From contig NC_079895.1 in assembly GCF_024868665.1 (NCBI RefSeq), positions 6,889,069 to 6,953,068 of the forward strand: a stretch of DNA of 64,000 nucleotides, given 5' to 3'. A model generated the notes under the pieces. The model worked only from the letters and a program-made list of their open reading frames with translations. It did not search any database and had not been told where the DNA came from. This DNA is from Triplophysa rosa. Taxonomy: Eukaryota; Chordata; Actinopteri; Cypriniformes; Nemacheilidae. The position numbers were made by a program, and so were the translations under genes. Below are positions 46,860-58,905 of this stretch, in pieces (the stretch's first letter is position 1; each line of letters starts with the position of its first letter).

Positions 46860-48560
46860 AGGGTTCATCAAACCCATGTGGTTGTTTGCTCTGTGTTTGA
46901 ATAAAATACACTGAAACTTTAGTGACGATGATACTTACAAGCATTTTTGTAAACATATTTTTGATGTGTTGAATGAAAAAGGCACTCAAAGGTTGTGCAA
47001 TATTTTTTGATATTTATGTGGATGTGTGCTGAGAGAGGGTTGAGAAAGACCTCCATTTGAAGCCTCTCGGGGGAATTTGTTGCGGTTGTGTAGGGGGGCT
47101 TTGCTTTCTGGATCTTGATTCAAGAAGTTAAACTCATGAGAGCAAGATGTCAAAGAAAACATTTCAGCCTTACAGAAATTGATCACTTTTACAGTGTACT
47201 ATTTCATGAAAGATGTTTGCCATTGTTTTATCATTGAATCATCTTTTCTTGCAACATTTTAAGTGTGTCCAGATGGGTTGACTAGATCCAGAATTTTTAT
47301 TAGTCTCTTCATTATTTAAAAAAAGGAAATTCATTATGGAATGTGTAGTAAATAGTTTCCAGGAGCACCTAACCAGCACATCCTAGTCTTTGGTTAAGAT
47401 GTTACAGTATCTTATTAAGTCTGGATAAACTCTAAGCAGCTGCGAATGTTTTTTTCAGCATTGTTATCTAAAAGCATACTTTTGTCAAATGCTACAGTCT
47501 CCCAGAAATCCCCTTTACAGTTCTTAGAAATTGAAACAAGCCATCAATTTCTCGCACACCATTGTGTTTTTCTACATAATGATTTGGATGGGTTGGGGGG
47601 ATGTGGGTTTAGAGCAGCCAGTCACTTCTTTACCCAATTATAAATCCGGCCTCTCCTGTACACTCTGATCTTGCCTTTGGAAAGCAGCCAGCGCTTTGCG
47701 TTCACTCGCTTTGATAGAGATGAGAAAAGTGGGATGCAGCAGGACACAATGGGCTGTATCCTGTTATTTTAGCATTCTAATGAAAATGCGACTGAAGGTC
47801 CCTTTTAATGTCAGATAAGAGCTAAAGATTGGAATCTAAATAAGCGAATTATGCTCCGCATTTATAATCCACTTGATGATTTGTGATTCTCTCCAGTTCA
47901 CCTGAAGCACAATGCCCGTGATTAACACCATCTCTACATGCATTCAATCATACCCCATATTCAGAACACAGGGGGAAATTGAATATTTTCACCCCGTTCA
48001 CCTGTAGAGCTCTCACTTTGTATGAAATAGGCTCACTGAGGCATTACTTTCAGAAATTGGAATGATAATGAATATTCCCACTGGTTGTCACAAAGCCCCA
48101 TTAGTAGAAGTGAAGAGCTCTAATGCCGTCTGTGTCTTTCCCAAATCTATTTTTATTACTGGCTTTTTGAAGTATAGTCCTCCTCTGACACGGTTTACTG
48201 GTAGGCAATGTTTTTGTGAGCGAGCTTTGAGTAGGATGGGGAGGTTGATCTCTAAAGATTCAGAGACGATGCTATCTGAGGGTATTTTTTCTTTTGTTCT
48301 TAAAGCATGGCATATGTGCTTGGAGACGTTGAACGCAGTGCTTTAATCGGATGACATTAGATGGTAAGTGGTAGATGATACAGAACACAGAATTTTGGAA
48401 GATGAAGCACTTTCATTTGTGTTAAGGTAATGAATGAGTGGTATGCATGTTGAGATTTTCTTGAACCAAATTGTAGGTTGACAGCAAATTGTAGGTTTTG
48501 TACTGTAGACTTGTGAGTGATGCTCACGTGTGAACGATGCTAAGGTGTTGTGGGTGTCTG
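46860..48560. other. Unique region, candidate regulatory sequence at 47640-48350
   Basis: No repeat termini. The 47640-48350 part is evenly composed, rich in homeodomain-type ATTA cores, and contains a 94-codon plus-strand ORF (48062-48346) that I do not recognise and that has no clear splice sites. Confidence 0.3.
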
Positions 48561-48566
48561 CTGTGG

Positions 48567-48826
48567 GTGTTGCTGTAGTTTTGCAGCAGGTTTGCCAGTA
48601 ACTTACTGTGGATTGAATTTAGAATTTTGTTTTAAACATAAAATTACCTAGTTCTTACATTTTCTTTCATAAAACAAGACTAAATATCTTGTGTAAATGT
48701 ATCGTAATTTAAGACGTTTTAAATATTTTTACTAGAAAACAAGATAAGTAGTAATTAAATCTACAGTAAATTTACAGTAAATTACTTGCAAACCTGCTGC
48801 AAAACTACAGCAAAGTTTTACAGTGC
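48567..48826. mobile_element. Palindromic MITE (TTGCTGTAGTTTTGCAGCAGG arms)
   Basis: TGCTGTAGTTTTGCAGCAGG at the left is mirrored by CCTGCTGCAAAACTACAGCA at the right, with AAACAAGA-type inner sequences. It is about 260 bp and non-coding. It directly abuts the next element at 48838. Confidence 0.8.
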
Positions 48827-48837
48827 TGGGCTCTGTT

Positions 48838-50621
48838 CAGGGCCGGACTAGGACACAAATTCAGGCCAGAAATCCCACACTCATCCAGGCCCCAAACCAC
48901 AAATAGAAACCACAAATCTATTTTTAATCCTATTTTTATTAAAAGTAGAATGCTTTTTAATCATCACACAATGCACCATCAATGCTTAATTAAACTGATA
49001 GTGCATTGTTTATGAGCTAAATAAATACAGTTTGGCTTGAGAAAGTTTCAAGAAAAAAATGTATCATGTGGCCAAACCACAAAAGCACGTTTAAATGGTT
49101 TATACTACAAGCCTATCTTAAACTGAAGATTCATTCTATCTTTAGGTTTTATAATAAAACAACAATACACATTATATGCTTAAATTGTATGTGTGAAGAG
49201 AAACAATTGACCCTTCGCAAAACACCGCCCCCCTTCGTTCCAGTTGCTATGTCCGACAAGCTTTCGGTAGCCATGCGCTCCCAATGTAAATTTATGCACA
49301 CCCTCCGGAAATAGTGAAGAATTTCTGACACGCTGATTTCAGACTGAAGGGTCTGCGATATGCATTCAAGGGATACATTCAGGATTTGAGATAATTATAC
49401 CTATATATTTGCATCCACACCAGCAGATGATAACGTTACGTTAATTCTAAACTCGCGTGATGCATTAGGCTACTACTGTCACAAACATGTGATGTATTAA
49501 GTGTTTATATTTACTCCGAAAATTGTAGTAATGACATTTTTAGAGAGAGAGTAACTTCGGGCAGAGTTTTGGTCAGCCGTGATCCTTTGTGAAAACGAAA
49601 GTTCAGGACAGAAAAGAATAACAGGCCATCAGTGTCTTAATGTTTATTTGTGTTAAATACAACAAACACAGTACAGTACAAACATCATTAATGATTCAGA
49701 CAATCTCGTGTCTCGTATCTGTATTGGTATAGTTGTGATGTGAATATTTTCCTTCAAGTTATAACTTCGTTATTGTTTATCGTTATAGTGTGAACATCCA
49801 TCAAAGTTGGGTATATATCTCTGTTTACTATTACAATAATTAAAAAGCAATTTTTTCATATTAATCACCACAGCTGTACTACGGCAGGTTTGTCGGACTG
49901 GTTTGTTTGTCGGACAAAATGGCGGTCAGTCACAGGGGCGGGCTGGGGCAGGCTCTATGTAATGTGTCATTGCTTTACATGTTTACGTGTCCGTCTCGCT
50001 AATGCCTTCACGTTTCGTGCATTTGCGTTAATAACGTCCGTCTGTCCGGCCCAAGCGTCCATTCCGGCCCCATACATTAGCGGCCCACCGGGTAAAGTTC
50101 CGATACTCCAGATGGCCGGACCGCCCCTGGTCACGTTGTTGGGATGTTGTTGGGACGACCTACGGCCTGCTATTGGCGTTAGAAACGTGAATGTCACCTT
50201 GTTGACGGTCCCTAAATTCACAAATATCGAATGTCCAACGTCAAGCCAACTTTATTTCAGTCTTTTATGGTGTGCTTTTACTGACAAATGTCAAGAGCGC
50301 GTTATTGTAGCGCGAAAGTACGTCAATATTGATGTGTGATCATGAACCTCTCGATGCTGTCCGCTCACGCGGAAGATGCTTTCCTCACACATGGATTTAT
50401 TTTGCTCTTGCACAAAATTGGTGCGTCCAAACGAAATCCGCGTGTGAGCGGAGAGGTTCGCGCTCGCACTTCAATATTGACATACTTTCACGCTACAATA
50501 ACGTGCTCTTGACATTTGTCTGTAAAAAAATGCCATAGCTGGCTGGCAGCAGGCCAAATCAGTCGACAGGCCACCGGGAATCGTCCCGGATCTCCCGATG
50601 GCCAGTCCGAGGCTGGCTCTG
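48838..50621. mobile_element. Composite ~1.8-kb DNA element with CAGGGCCGGACTAGG / GGCTGGCTCTG ends
   Basis: The left end CAGGGCCGGACTAGGACA and the right end, whose complement reads CAGAGCCAGCCTCGGACTGG, are imperfect inverted repeats. The interior is mosaic. It has a GC-rich block at 49205-49315, a CpG-rich segment at 49890-50220 that accidentally holds the longest ORF in the window (149 codons, unrecognised), and a separate palindrome at 50275-50530. No transposase signature was seen. Boundaries rest on the inverted ends only. Confidence 0.55.
50275..50530. mobile_element. Large near-perfect palindrome nested in the 48838-50621 element
   Basis: ACAAATGTCAAGAGCGCGTT...ATTGTAGCGCGAAAGTACGTCAATATTGA on the left is mirrored by TCAATATTGACATACTTTCACGC...TACAATAACGTGCTCTTGACATTTGT on the right. 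An inner pair (GAACCTCTC...CCGCTCACGCGG with CCGCGTGTGAGCGGAGAGGTTC) continues the fold. It is non-coding and structured like a MITE inserted into the larger element. Confidence 0.8.
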
Positions 50622-50639
50622 TTATGTGTATCACAAGGT

Positions 50640-52950
50640 GTTCTAACCTAGCACTATGCGGTTTCTAGATCAGGCATGGTGGTAGTTCAGGCAAATGTCT
50701 TTGCTGCTTGTATTTATACAATGAAAGTAGATGTAGACCACAGACAGCCACAGTCACCATTCACTATAAGGGTCTGAAAGGACAAGAACTTTTTTGGGTA
50801 AACTGTGGGTTTAGATGTATTTTCCTCTGATAAGAACTGAAATGGTGGACATTTTTTTACAAGAAAAAGCATTTGCTGAAGATAAAGAATAAATGAATAA
50901 ATAACACAATAGTACTCCTTAAAATACAAGAATAGGTCAGAGCATTAAAAATAGACACACAACTATGCTTTATATTATTCTTTTTTTCCATTAGCCTTCA
51001 TTATTAACTTTAAATAAAGTTTGTTCTTCGTCTTATTAAAGGGGAGTTAAGAAAAGTTGACCTGATTCTACAACTGATGTTTTTTTTTTGCAGTTACCTG
51101 TATCGTGTATTTGTATTAATTAGAAAAGTCATGAAACGTGATTTAAAGATCATGGGTATATTTAAAGATTTGTGGTAGATGACAAATAAGTGTCTAAATG
51201 TGTCCTATGGTGTTACAGCAAAAATCTAGAAGAAAACTAACTAACGATGAAGATACATATTTTTATGCTATTTTATATTACAAATAGAAATATTAATTTA
51301 AAATAATAATTTGTTTTCTAAATGTATGCTATGTCACACCATAGGACACATGTATGGTATAATTGTATGGTATAAATTTTCATCTAATCTGCATTTCTAG
51401 ATGTATTGTGGCCATTCCAGTCCAGTGTCTGTTGAATTTCAATGAAATCAAACCTCAGGAGAGACATGAAGTCATCCAAAGCTATGTGAAACACTGACAA
51501 GACACTTAAAAACTGTGTTAAAAAGCAAGGTTATCACAAGAAATAAGTTTTGAAATTTTCCTAAATACATGTACTGTTACATGTACAATAATGTTGTATT
51601 GCTTAAAAGTGAATATGAACTTGTTTTCGTTGCAGTATTTGAGGTATAAAAAATACAGAGCACCTTTTCTGCTTTTTTGACCTGTTTCTCCAGATTTTAT
51701 TTTCTGCAAATAGAATCAATATTTTTATTTGAAACAAAAATGATCATTTTACTTAAAAACATATCTATAAATAGAAATATTAAAAATAATTTTAATAGGG
51801 TCTCGTATTTCTTCCGTTGCTGTATACTTACATATACCCACATATATAGTATTACATTGTATTTCAAGTCCATAACGTTTCTATAAGGGATTTTTAATTT
51901 CTGGTACAAAAGCTCAGTCATGCTTCAGCACTTTACTGTAGCACAGCATGACAAGAAATCATGCTGTGAAATTGTCTACCAATTAAAAAGAAGGCAGCTG
52001 TTTTTTTCATCCTCCTAATTAAGCCACAATATGATAAATTATTGTGACGTACTTTCCATCCAAGTTACGGCAGCAGCAGTTGTTATGACTGGTCTTACTC
52101 CATGTAAAATTAATTTTCCTTTGTTCTCTGCTGTAAAAATGTCATAAATGACAAGGCACGCATGATATGCTGCCTCTGAAGAATTGTTGATTTACAAAGA
52201 GGTGTTCCTGTTTCTTTCGCTGTTGCTCAGGGAACTGACAGATCATTAAGATGCTTCTAACAAGTTCAACTTCACTCATTTTTTTTTTGCGAAATTACAG
52301 AATGGGGGAAAAATCTTAAAGACCGTACCATAATAACAATTATGTCTTTGATAGACAATAAACGTTGGTTGGTTGTTAAACGTGTGTGGAAGATTTGGAA
52401 TTGACAGCTGCTAAAAGTAGATAAAGTTCTGAATGTTCTTCACAGTTGAATTAACTATACATAGTTGAGTGATTCTCCTCAAATTTGCTATTAACTCGCT
52501 ATTAATTATTCCATCCATATGTTTCTATGCCACTTGTCTCTTTTCTTTTTCTTTTTTTCTTTTGGCTGAACAGAAGAGACTTGTCCAGACTACGTAAATC
52601 CTTTGACAATATGCTTGTCTGACTATTTTAATTAACTGCCCCGTAAAAACATCTCCTCCACACACAGCAACTGGCAAGAGACTATACTTCCTGGATCAGG
52701 GAAATGCATATCCCAAAATGCTGTGCTTCAACTCTGTAAAATATAGCCCCGCTTGGGAGTGACATTGTTCAACTTAAGTGTCTTGGGTCTTCACCTACAA
52801 GACGGTATTGTGTATAGAGGGGAAATACTGGGATTATTCCAGATGTTAGTGGTTCGTGGTAAACCTCAAACTGTAATGCGAATCTGCGAAGCTTCCCTCG
52901 TGAAGGCCTGTAATTCCTGCATAAGGAACGACAATAAAGCTAACATTGGC
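50640..52950. other. AT-rich unique region with one inverted repeat
   Basis: No exons or transposon termini were recognised. TGTGTCCTATGGTGT (51199-51213) and its exact complement (51336-51350) form a 15-bp inverted repeat about 120 bp apart, possibly the trace of an old MITE. Confidence 0.45.
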
Positions 52951-52959
52951 TTTGACTAA

Positions 52960-53347
52960 AGTCCAGTGTATGAAATTTAGCGGCATCTAGCAGTGAGGTT
53001 GTGAATTGCAACCAATGGCTCACTCCACAGCTCACCCCTCCCTTTCGAAGCACTACGGTGGCTGACACAGCACTAAGATGTCGTCACATTTTCGCTTCTT
53101 TGCCGAAGGACATGACATATTTACGAAACGCGCTCTGTAGAGCAGTTTATCTGTTTAGGGCTGCTGTAGAAACAACATGGTGAATTCCATGCAAGGGGAC
53201 CCGTGGTGTGTGTAGATAAAAATAGCTAAGGTAATAAAAACATAACACTTAACTATGTAAGGTCTTTATACACCTCTGAAGACATAGTTATGTATATTAT
53301 ATTGTATTTCTGTCAATAGATCCTCCAAAAAATTATCCATTGGACCT
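52960..53347 (-). mobile_element. Full-length ~390-bp TTAA element, inverted
   Basis: This is the reverse complement of the family at 5829-6216. Read on the minus strand it starts AGGTCCAATGG, carries GGTCCCCTTGCATGGAATTC and the CGGCAAAGAAGCGAAAATGT-type block, and ends CACTGGAC. The right flank is TTAA; the left flank is CTAA, one substitution from TTAA. Length 388 bp. Confidence 0.87.
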
Positions 53348-54336
53348 TTAAATTTCATGTTAAATTTATTTGAAGTCCTTGACCCCTTTCATACCCATTT
53401 TACCCAAGATGATCCTTGAAAGTCTCAAATATCAGGAAAGACAATATTTTTGAGTTCCTCCAATGTCTGTCACACAATGCCGTGTCCATGGGTAATCCAG
53501 TTACAGTTTTCATTTTAGAGATTGCTGTGTTGTGTGAATACTATCATTGGATAACCACAGGAAACGTGTGTGTTTCTGTCTGTTGTGCGTGTTCTTGTGC
53601 ATGTAAACTTTGCTTAGAGCTGCAGATCAATCCACTGTCCCTCAACAGGAACCAGGAGGGGACAAGAAAAAAGCAAGAGAGGCTGAGGGCTTCTGAGGGG
53701 AGAAATAAGAGCAGCCAGGGCACTCTTAGAAGGTTGATGTGCTCAAAGAGTCTTGCGCTCACAGACAGCTGCTTTCTAGAAGCGAAGGCAGAAAAGAAGA
53801 GGTCCATAGCTACTGATCTATGGGTATAGACCCAAGTTTCTTATCTGTTTTTCCCATAGGGCGATAATACTGGTCCTTCATTTAAAATGCACCATGCCTT
53901 CTCAAAGCTATAACAGTGCTGTATTGAGAATGCACTGGGCGCGAAAAATCTAGAGCAGAATCTGATCATTTATTGGACGGTGTTTGTCTTTCCCAGTATT
54001 TTTAACCAATAAATTATAAATTCAAAACCAGTCTGCATGGAAATATCATTTTACTTTGATATTTAGAATGAGTAAGAGTTTTGGGAAACGCACACTAAAT
54101 GGTTTCCGCTAACTCGGCAGGAGCAATATTATCCCTTCCAGCCTTTCTGAGTCAAGATTCCCGTTGACACAAAATGATGAATAACTAACCTTTCCAAAGC
54201 GACAATCTGTCGGGATTATTATGACAGTGGTGCTCAACTGGTGGTGTATCACGACCTAGATTTTATATTAGACTTCAATGGGCGACCGAAATGTATTAAA
54301 TGGTACCAAAATGCCAAAGTCATTGAAATGCATTAA

Positions 54337-54513
54337 AGGTCCAGTGTGTAATTTTTTGGAGGATCTAATGACAGAAATGCGATATAATATACATAACTAT
54401 GTCTTCAGAAGTGTGTACAGACTTAGAATGGGTCCCTTTACATGGAATTCACCATGTTTTTTCTGCAGTAACCCTAAACGGACAAACAGAGCGTGTTTCG
54501 TAAATATGTTATC
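54337..54513 (+). mobile_element. Left half of a ~390-bp TTAA element split by a hAT insertion
   Basis: It follows TTAA (54333-54336), begins AGGTCCAGTGTGTAATTTTT, and runs to GTAAATATGTTATC, where the hAT element at 54514 interrupts it. The sequence resumes at 56447. A stretch of the family's middle is deleted (from the TGTACAGACTTAG region to GGGTCCC). Confidence 0.9.
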
Positions 54514-54769
54514 TAGGGCTGCACGATATTGAGAAAATATGCGATTTTGTTGTTGAATATTGCGATAACGATATTTCTTGCGATATAACATTTCCTACAG
54601 AAATGCTATTTTTTATTATTTATATATATGTAATTATCATACTGAAATAAACAGGTAATATATATTCTTCTGATGTAATTAAATCTAATTCAGGCTAAAA
54701 AAAAACTATCGAGGAAGAGGCAAACATTTAGACTTAACACTACAGTGTGTGTTCAATTCAACAGGACTT

Positions 54770-55960
54770 TTATTTTGACGGGTTTTCTGGGAAGGCTCAA
54801 GTTTTTGTGTGTTTGCCAATAGCTTCACTCAAACAGTAAGGCTCGATTCACATTTCGCGTCTAAAACCTCGCGCAAAACGCGAGACGCGCTGCTTTCTCC
54901 TTTTTTACAAAGCGCTCCGGCAGTTGCGCACTCAGAGCGTCTGCCGTTGCTAAGCAACCATGGGCCACGATAGCCGTTGAGACGAGGAGGTATAAACAAA
55001 AGATTTTTGGATTATATGCACTGAAAATACCTAGCAATAACTATGCTACTAGATTTAGTTATGCTGTGATCATCTGTCTCCATCTTCATTGAGCTTGTCT
55101 ATATTGGCTGGTTGGTTGTTGTCACATGACCTGCGGTGCGCTTGCTCCTTTCTGAAAAGTTGAGATTTTTTCATCTCGATGCGGCGCCGACGCGCCTGAA
55201 AAAAAGAGCACGTCGCACCGCATGAGCGTTACCCGTGTTGTATGTTAAACTGTGCACGTAATTCACTCAGACACGCAGAACAGCCAGATGACATTTAAAT
55301 AACAGGATTCCGCGTTAGTTACATGGACTCAGTGCGGTGCACTATTGATTATTGTGACACACAAACAAGCACAACCACGACAAACGCACTTCACACATAC
55401 ACGCAGCTCTGTCTAATGCACATATTCGTATTATTCTACTGTACATATATGTCGCACTGTTGTCAGGGCTTGACATTAAGCATTGTCATACTATAGTATT
55501 TACTATAGTAAACTGCAGTAAAATTCCTACTATATTGTTTTTGAACTTTACTATAGTATACAGTGTTTATCAATTTACTACAAGGGCACTTCAATTTTCA
55601 ATAGTACACTACAGTATTTTTTATCTGAGTGTTCAATTTAACGGGACTTTTATTTTGACGGGTCTTTGGGAAGACGCTTGTTTGCAGATAGCTTAACTCA
55701 AACAGTAAAACGCTCGTAAAATAAACTCTCAGAGCGACTCTGGAGATGAAGTTCACGTGTTCATATCCTCATACAGTGCAGACGCAGATAAATACTCGAC
55801 CATCACTCGTGTTGTATATTAAACTGTGCACATAATTCACTCAGACACGCAGAACAACCAGATGACATTGAAATAACAGGATTCCGCGTCCGCATTGATT
55901 ATTGTCACACACAAACAAGCACAACCACAACAAATACGCAGCTCTGTCTAATGCACATAT
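54770..55960. repeat. Imperfect internal direct duplication inside the hAT element
   Basis: Two ordered series match: GTGTTCAATTC(A)ACAGGACT, then TTGACGGG and CTCAAACAGTAA (54749-54840) against 55630-55710; and TGTGCACGTAATTCACTCAG through AACAGGATTCCGCGT (55250-55313) against 55825-55888. The intervening sequences differ, so the copies diverged or later insertions separated them, including the ACTATAGTA-rich palindromic patch at 55490-55620. Confidence 0.75.
55490..55620. repeat. ACTATAGTA-rich palindromic patch
   Basis: Repeated TACTATAGTA and CTACAGTA motifs in both orientations form a small self-complementary block within the hAT element, absent from the otherwise matching second copy of the duplicated region near 55980. 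It looks like a short insertion. Confidence 0.6.
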
Positions 55961-56446
55961 TCTTATTATTCTACATATATGTCGCACTATTCTTTTTTTC
56001 AAGTTACTTCTCCGGTGGGGCAAGTAAAATTCTCTCTCACTTGCCAATACAAAACATTTACTTCTCCCGGACAAGCGTTAATGTCGAGCCCTGCAAAATA
56101 TTGCCATATTTCAGACGTAACGTACCGTTCTTTTTAGGCACAAGTTCGTCGCTGTCATTTTCCTCGCTCGTCTCTATTCCTGCCATATTTATTTTCCGCT
56201 CTCCACTTTGAGCCGCTAGGTTCACCTTTGGGCCCGCGGTCTAGCCAATAGTATAATAGCACCTACTTGGCGGGTATAAAGATAGTAATGCCCCTTCTGA
56301 TTGGTCCAATTTGGACAATCTAAGCATGCAACACACAAATGATTGACACATGAAACAAATTTAATTTATCGCAACTCTCTGCGATATGGATATCGCATAT
56401 ACTATTATCGAGGTGACGTAATTTTTCGATATATCGTGCAGCCCTA

Positions 56447-56551
56447 ATGTTATCTCCTTCAGCAAGGAAGCGAAAACGTGATGACATCACGTCGTTGGTT
56501 GATCTAGTGGACCTCACCACTAGATGCCACTAAGTTTCAAACACTGGACCT
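56447..56551 (+). mobile_element. Right half of the split TTAA element
   Basis: It starts with the duplicated ATGTTATC, continues TCCTTCAGCAAGGAAGCGAA and ends CACTGGACCT followed by TTAA (56552-56555). It is internally shortened compared with the full copy at 5829-6216. Confidence 0.9.
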
Positions 56552-57374
56552 TTAACATCATGAACTGAAAATAGCCAACAATATTGGCATGACCCTGCAG
56601 TTGAAAACTAACTGTATTACTCTATGTGGTTTAATGTTGTTTGCCGTAATTCTTTGCTGTTCTGTATTTAAACTCTTTTCATTTATGCCATATTATCTTG
56701 ATCAAATTCTAAACCATACAAGTATGTATACATTATAGATTTCCTCTTTTATATACACTCAATTAAAGGCTCACTCGGGTGGCACTGCCTGTTTTTCTAC
56801 CATCTGGGAGTAGACATTATTTAAGCCGTGTTCCTTGGTGATGACTAATGAAAGCTCTTGGGTTCAATTTAATAAGCAGACCTGCAGAGGCTGGAGTTTA
56901 GAGTCACTGCCCACCCACAGCCTGATCAATGGCTAAATAAAGTGTCCATGCTTTACTGCGATGTCACCTACACGTCTCTCAATCAACTGTGTCATGTTCA
57001 GGCATCATGTGTTTGATGCCCTTCGAACACATGTACTGTTTTTGACACTTAATTACTTTTTTGTTCCCTTATTTTTGGGAAAAGAAAGTTTATTTGTAGT
57101 TTGCTTACTAGCTGTGATTTATCATTGTTAGTTGTATCCAATTAAAGAGCAGCTGTGATAAAATGTGGCTTGTGTAAATATTTGTGGCTTTGCCTGTTAC
57201 TCCCTGTTATCTTTTTACTCAGCCCTGTTTCTATCATTCATTTAGCAGAGCCAGATCCTTTACTCAGTTTTTAGTTTGATACATTTTTATTTGTTTGATA
57301 CAGATATCCACTGTCTTACTATCACAGGTTTTTTTATATTTAGTCTGATCAGCCTTAATTTCTTTTTCTCACAG

Positions 57375-57468
57375 CTGGATTATACTGTATATAGGGCCAA
57401 TAGGAACTAGTGCCCCGGAGCCTTAAAATGACGGGCCAAAAAGCCTCAGGCTATGCTGCATGAGACGG
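57375..57468 (+). other. Weak candidate non-coding exon
   Basis: A pyrimidine-rich acceptor (TTCTTTTTCTCACAG ending at 57374) and a GTAAAG donor from 57469 enclose 94 bp with stops in all three plus frames. It would have to be a 5' UTR exon. The donor is modest, so chance is a real possibility. Confidence 0.12.
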
Positions 57469-57506
57469 GTAAAGAAAGCTGAAGATTTGGACTCTCTGCA
57501 CATAAT

Positions 57507-58402
57507 GGGCCTCATTCATAAATTTTCGGATTCATGAAAATGTTCGTATTTTCAAAATGTTAGTTAGTACGAAAAAAGTACGCCTGCTCCATACCACGTG
57601 TAAATAGTGCGTAAAACTGCACGTAACGTTCTGGATTATTTTAGACAAACTGATGACACTGCATTTTGATGCACTATGTATCCTAATGATATTTCACGAG
57701 TTATTTTGCCCTGTCTTTTATCATTTTTTACTTTTTAACTTTGGGTAAAACGCAGAGTTCGTCACTGTCCTCTTTTACACAGCCGTCCAATCACAGTGGA
57801 AAAGAGGCGGGACAAACATTATATTGACCAACCATCATACACGACGATGGAGAAGTTAATATTATTACTGCATTTTCATATTCAGTAATACTTTTCAAAA
57901 ATAAGATACTAATAACAAGTAGGCTAACTGTTGCGGATATTCTAAATCACAGCAACCAACGCATCTCCGGAGTAACGCGCACTCGCGCAGAGCCTCCAAA
58001 GTGTTCTCAGGCGCCACCAGCTGGTCGTTTTCAGAAGAGCACCAGGTATTATTATTTTAGCTGGCTAAAAACACTTTGGTGGACGCAGTTTAATTGATTA
58101 ATTTATTGATAAGCATACAGCCTATTAGTCTCTTATGCATTCATGCAATACAATGTAGCCAAACCAGAGAATGAAGTCCAGAGGAATCCAGCATTCCTAG
58201 ATACGTAATTTGCGTAGCTATAGAATCATAGGCGGGATTATGCTAATTGTGAGTGAGCGTGCATGCGCGCCGTGTTTACAAATGATTTTACTACGAGATC
58301 TGACGTTTACGAAGTATTTGTGAATCCGGAGGAAAGCTTTCGGGAAGGTCTGTTTTACGCGCAAATTACTCAGAATTTACGAATGTTTCATGAATGAGGC
58401 CC
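57507..58402. mobile_element. Non-autonomous PIF/Harbinger element (896 bp)
   Basis: The ends GGGCCTCATTCATAAA and TTCATGAATGAGGCCC form inverted repeats, flanked by AAT on both sides (3-bp target duplication). The termini match those of the element at 3630-5098. The interior has no Myb or transposase remnant that I can read. A CpG-rich stretch (57955-58030) suggests relatively recent activity or a captured sequence. Confidence 0.88.
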
Positions 58403-58905
58403 AATGCATTTAACCATTAGGGCCTTAGGTCAACAGTGCATACAGCAAAAACTACATGACTATGGCTCTTGGCCTTATTGCCTGCTTATGGCATCTAGCA
58501 GCAGTAAAGCTTCCAAACCTGCCCTGAGGAGCATGCAGGTGTGATTAAAGCGTGTCCGTTGTGCAGTTTAAATCAGGGCAATCCTTCATTTATTACTTGC
58601 ATTTACTATTCTGCATATGAACCACTGATCCAAATGACTAATAATTGAATTAACTGTGATTCTATTAACTTCTTTCCCATTTCTGCACACTAAAGATTTT
58701 CCAAGCTGATCTGAAACCAATTATAAGTGGTTTCAAGTCTGAATATCTCTTTCAGGTAAAATATTACAGGCTTTTACATTTGCCTGTATATGCATCTCTG
58801 GTTTGTGATATTTTTAAAGCCTTGTGTTCACCTGGTATTTATGTCAGCCAGATACGACTTTAATGAAATATTTTGGATTAAATACATTTTAAGCTCTTGC
58901 GTTAA

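Larger units (their letters stand above)
54514..56446. mobile_element. 1.93-kb non-autonomous hAT-type element nested in a TTAA element
   Basis: The ends TAGGGCTGCACGATAT and ATATCGTGCAGCCCTA are exact 16-bp inverted repeats. They are flanked by ATGTTATC on both sides, a perfect 8-bp target duplication. Subterminal GCGATAT-rich sequences follow. The interior has no transposase ORF, but it contains an imperfect direct duplication: the block with GACTTTTATTTTGACGGG near 54770 recurs near 55645, and the block ATTCACTCAGACACGCAGAA near 55261 recurs near 55836. A third family (CAGGGCTTGACATTAAGC near 55473, and the inverted AATGTCGAGCCCTG ending near 56094) is also embedded. Confidence 0.93.

Noticed and set aside
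49890..50339. Longest ORF in the window (149 codons, plus strand) as a gene
   Set aside because: It lies inside an inverted-end repetitive element and runs into the arm of a palindrome. It has no recognisable domain and no splice or promoter context.
53416..53829. 137-codon plus-strand ORF as a coding gene
   Set aside because: The translation has no recognisable domain, its N-terminal part is AT-rich unremarkable sequence, and a minus-strand ORF overlaps it. Only a non-coding exon at 53649-53823 remains as a weak possibility.
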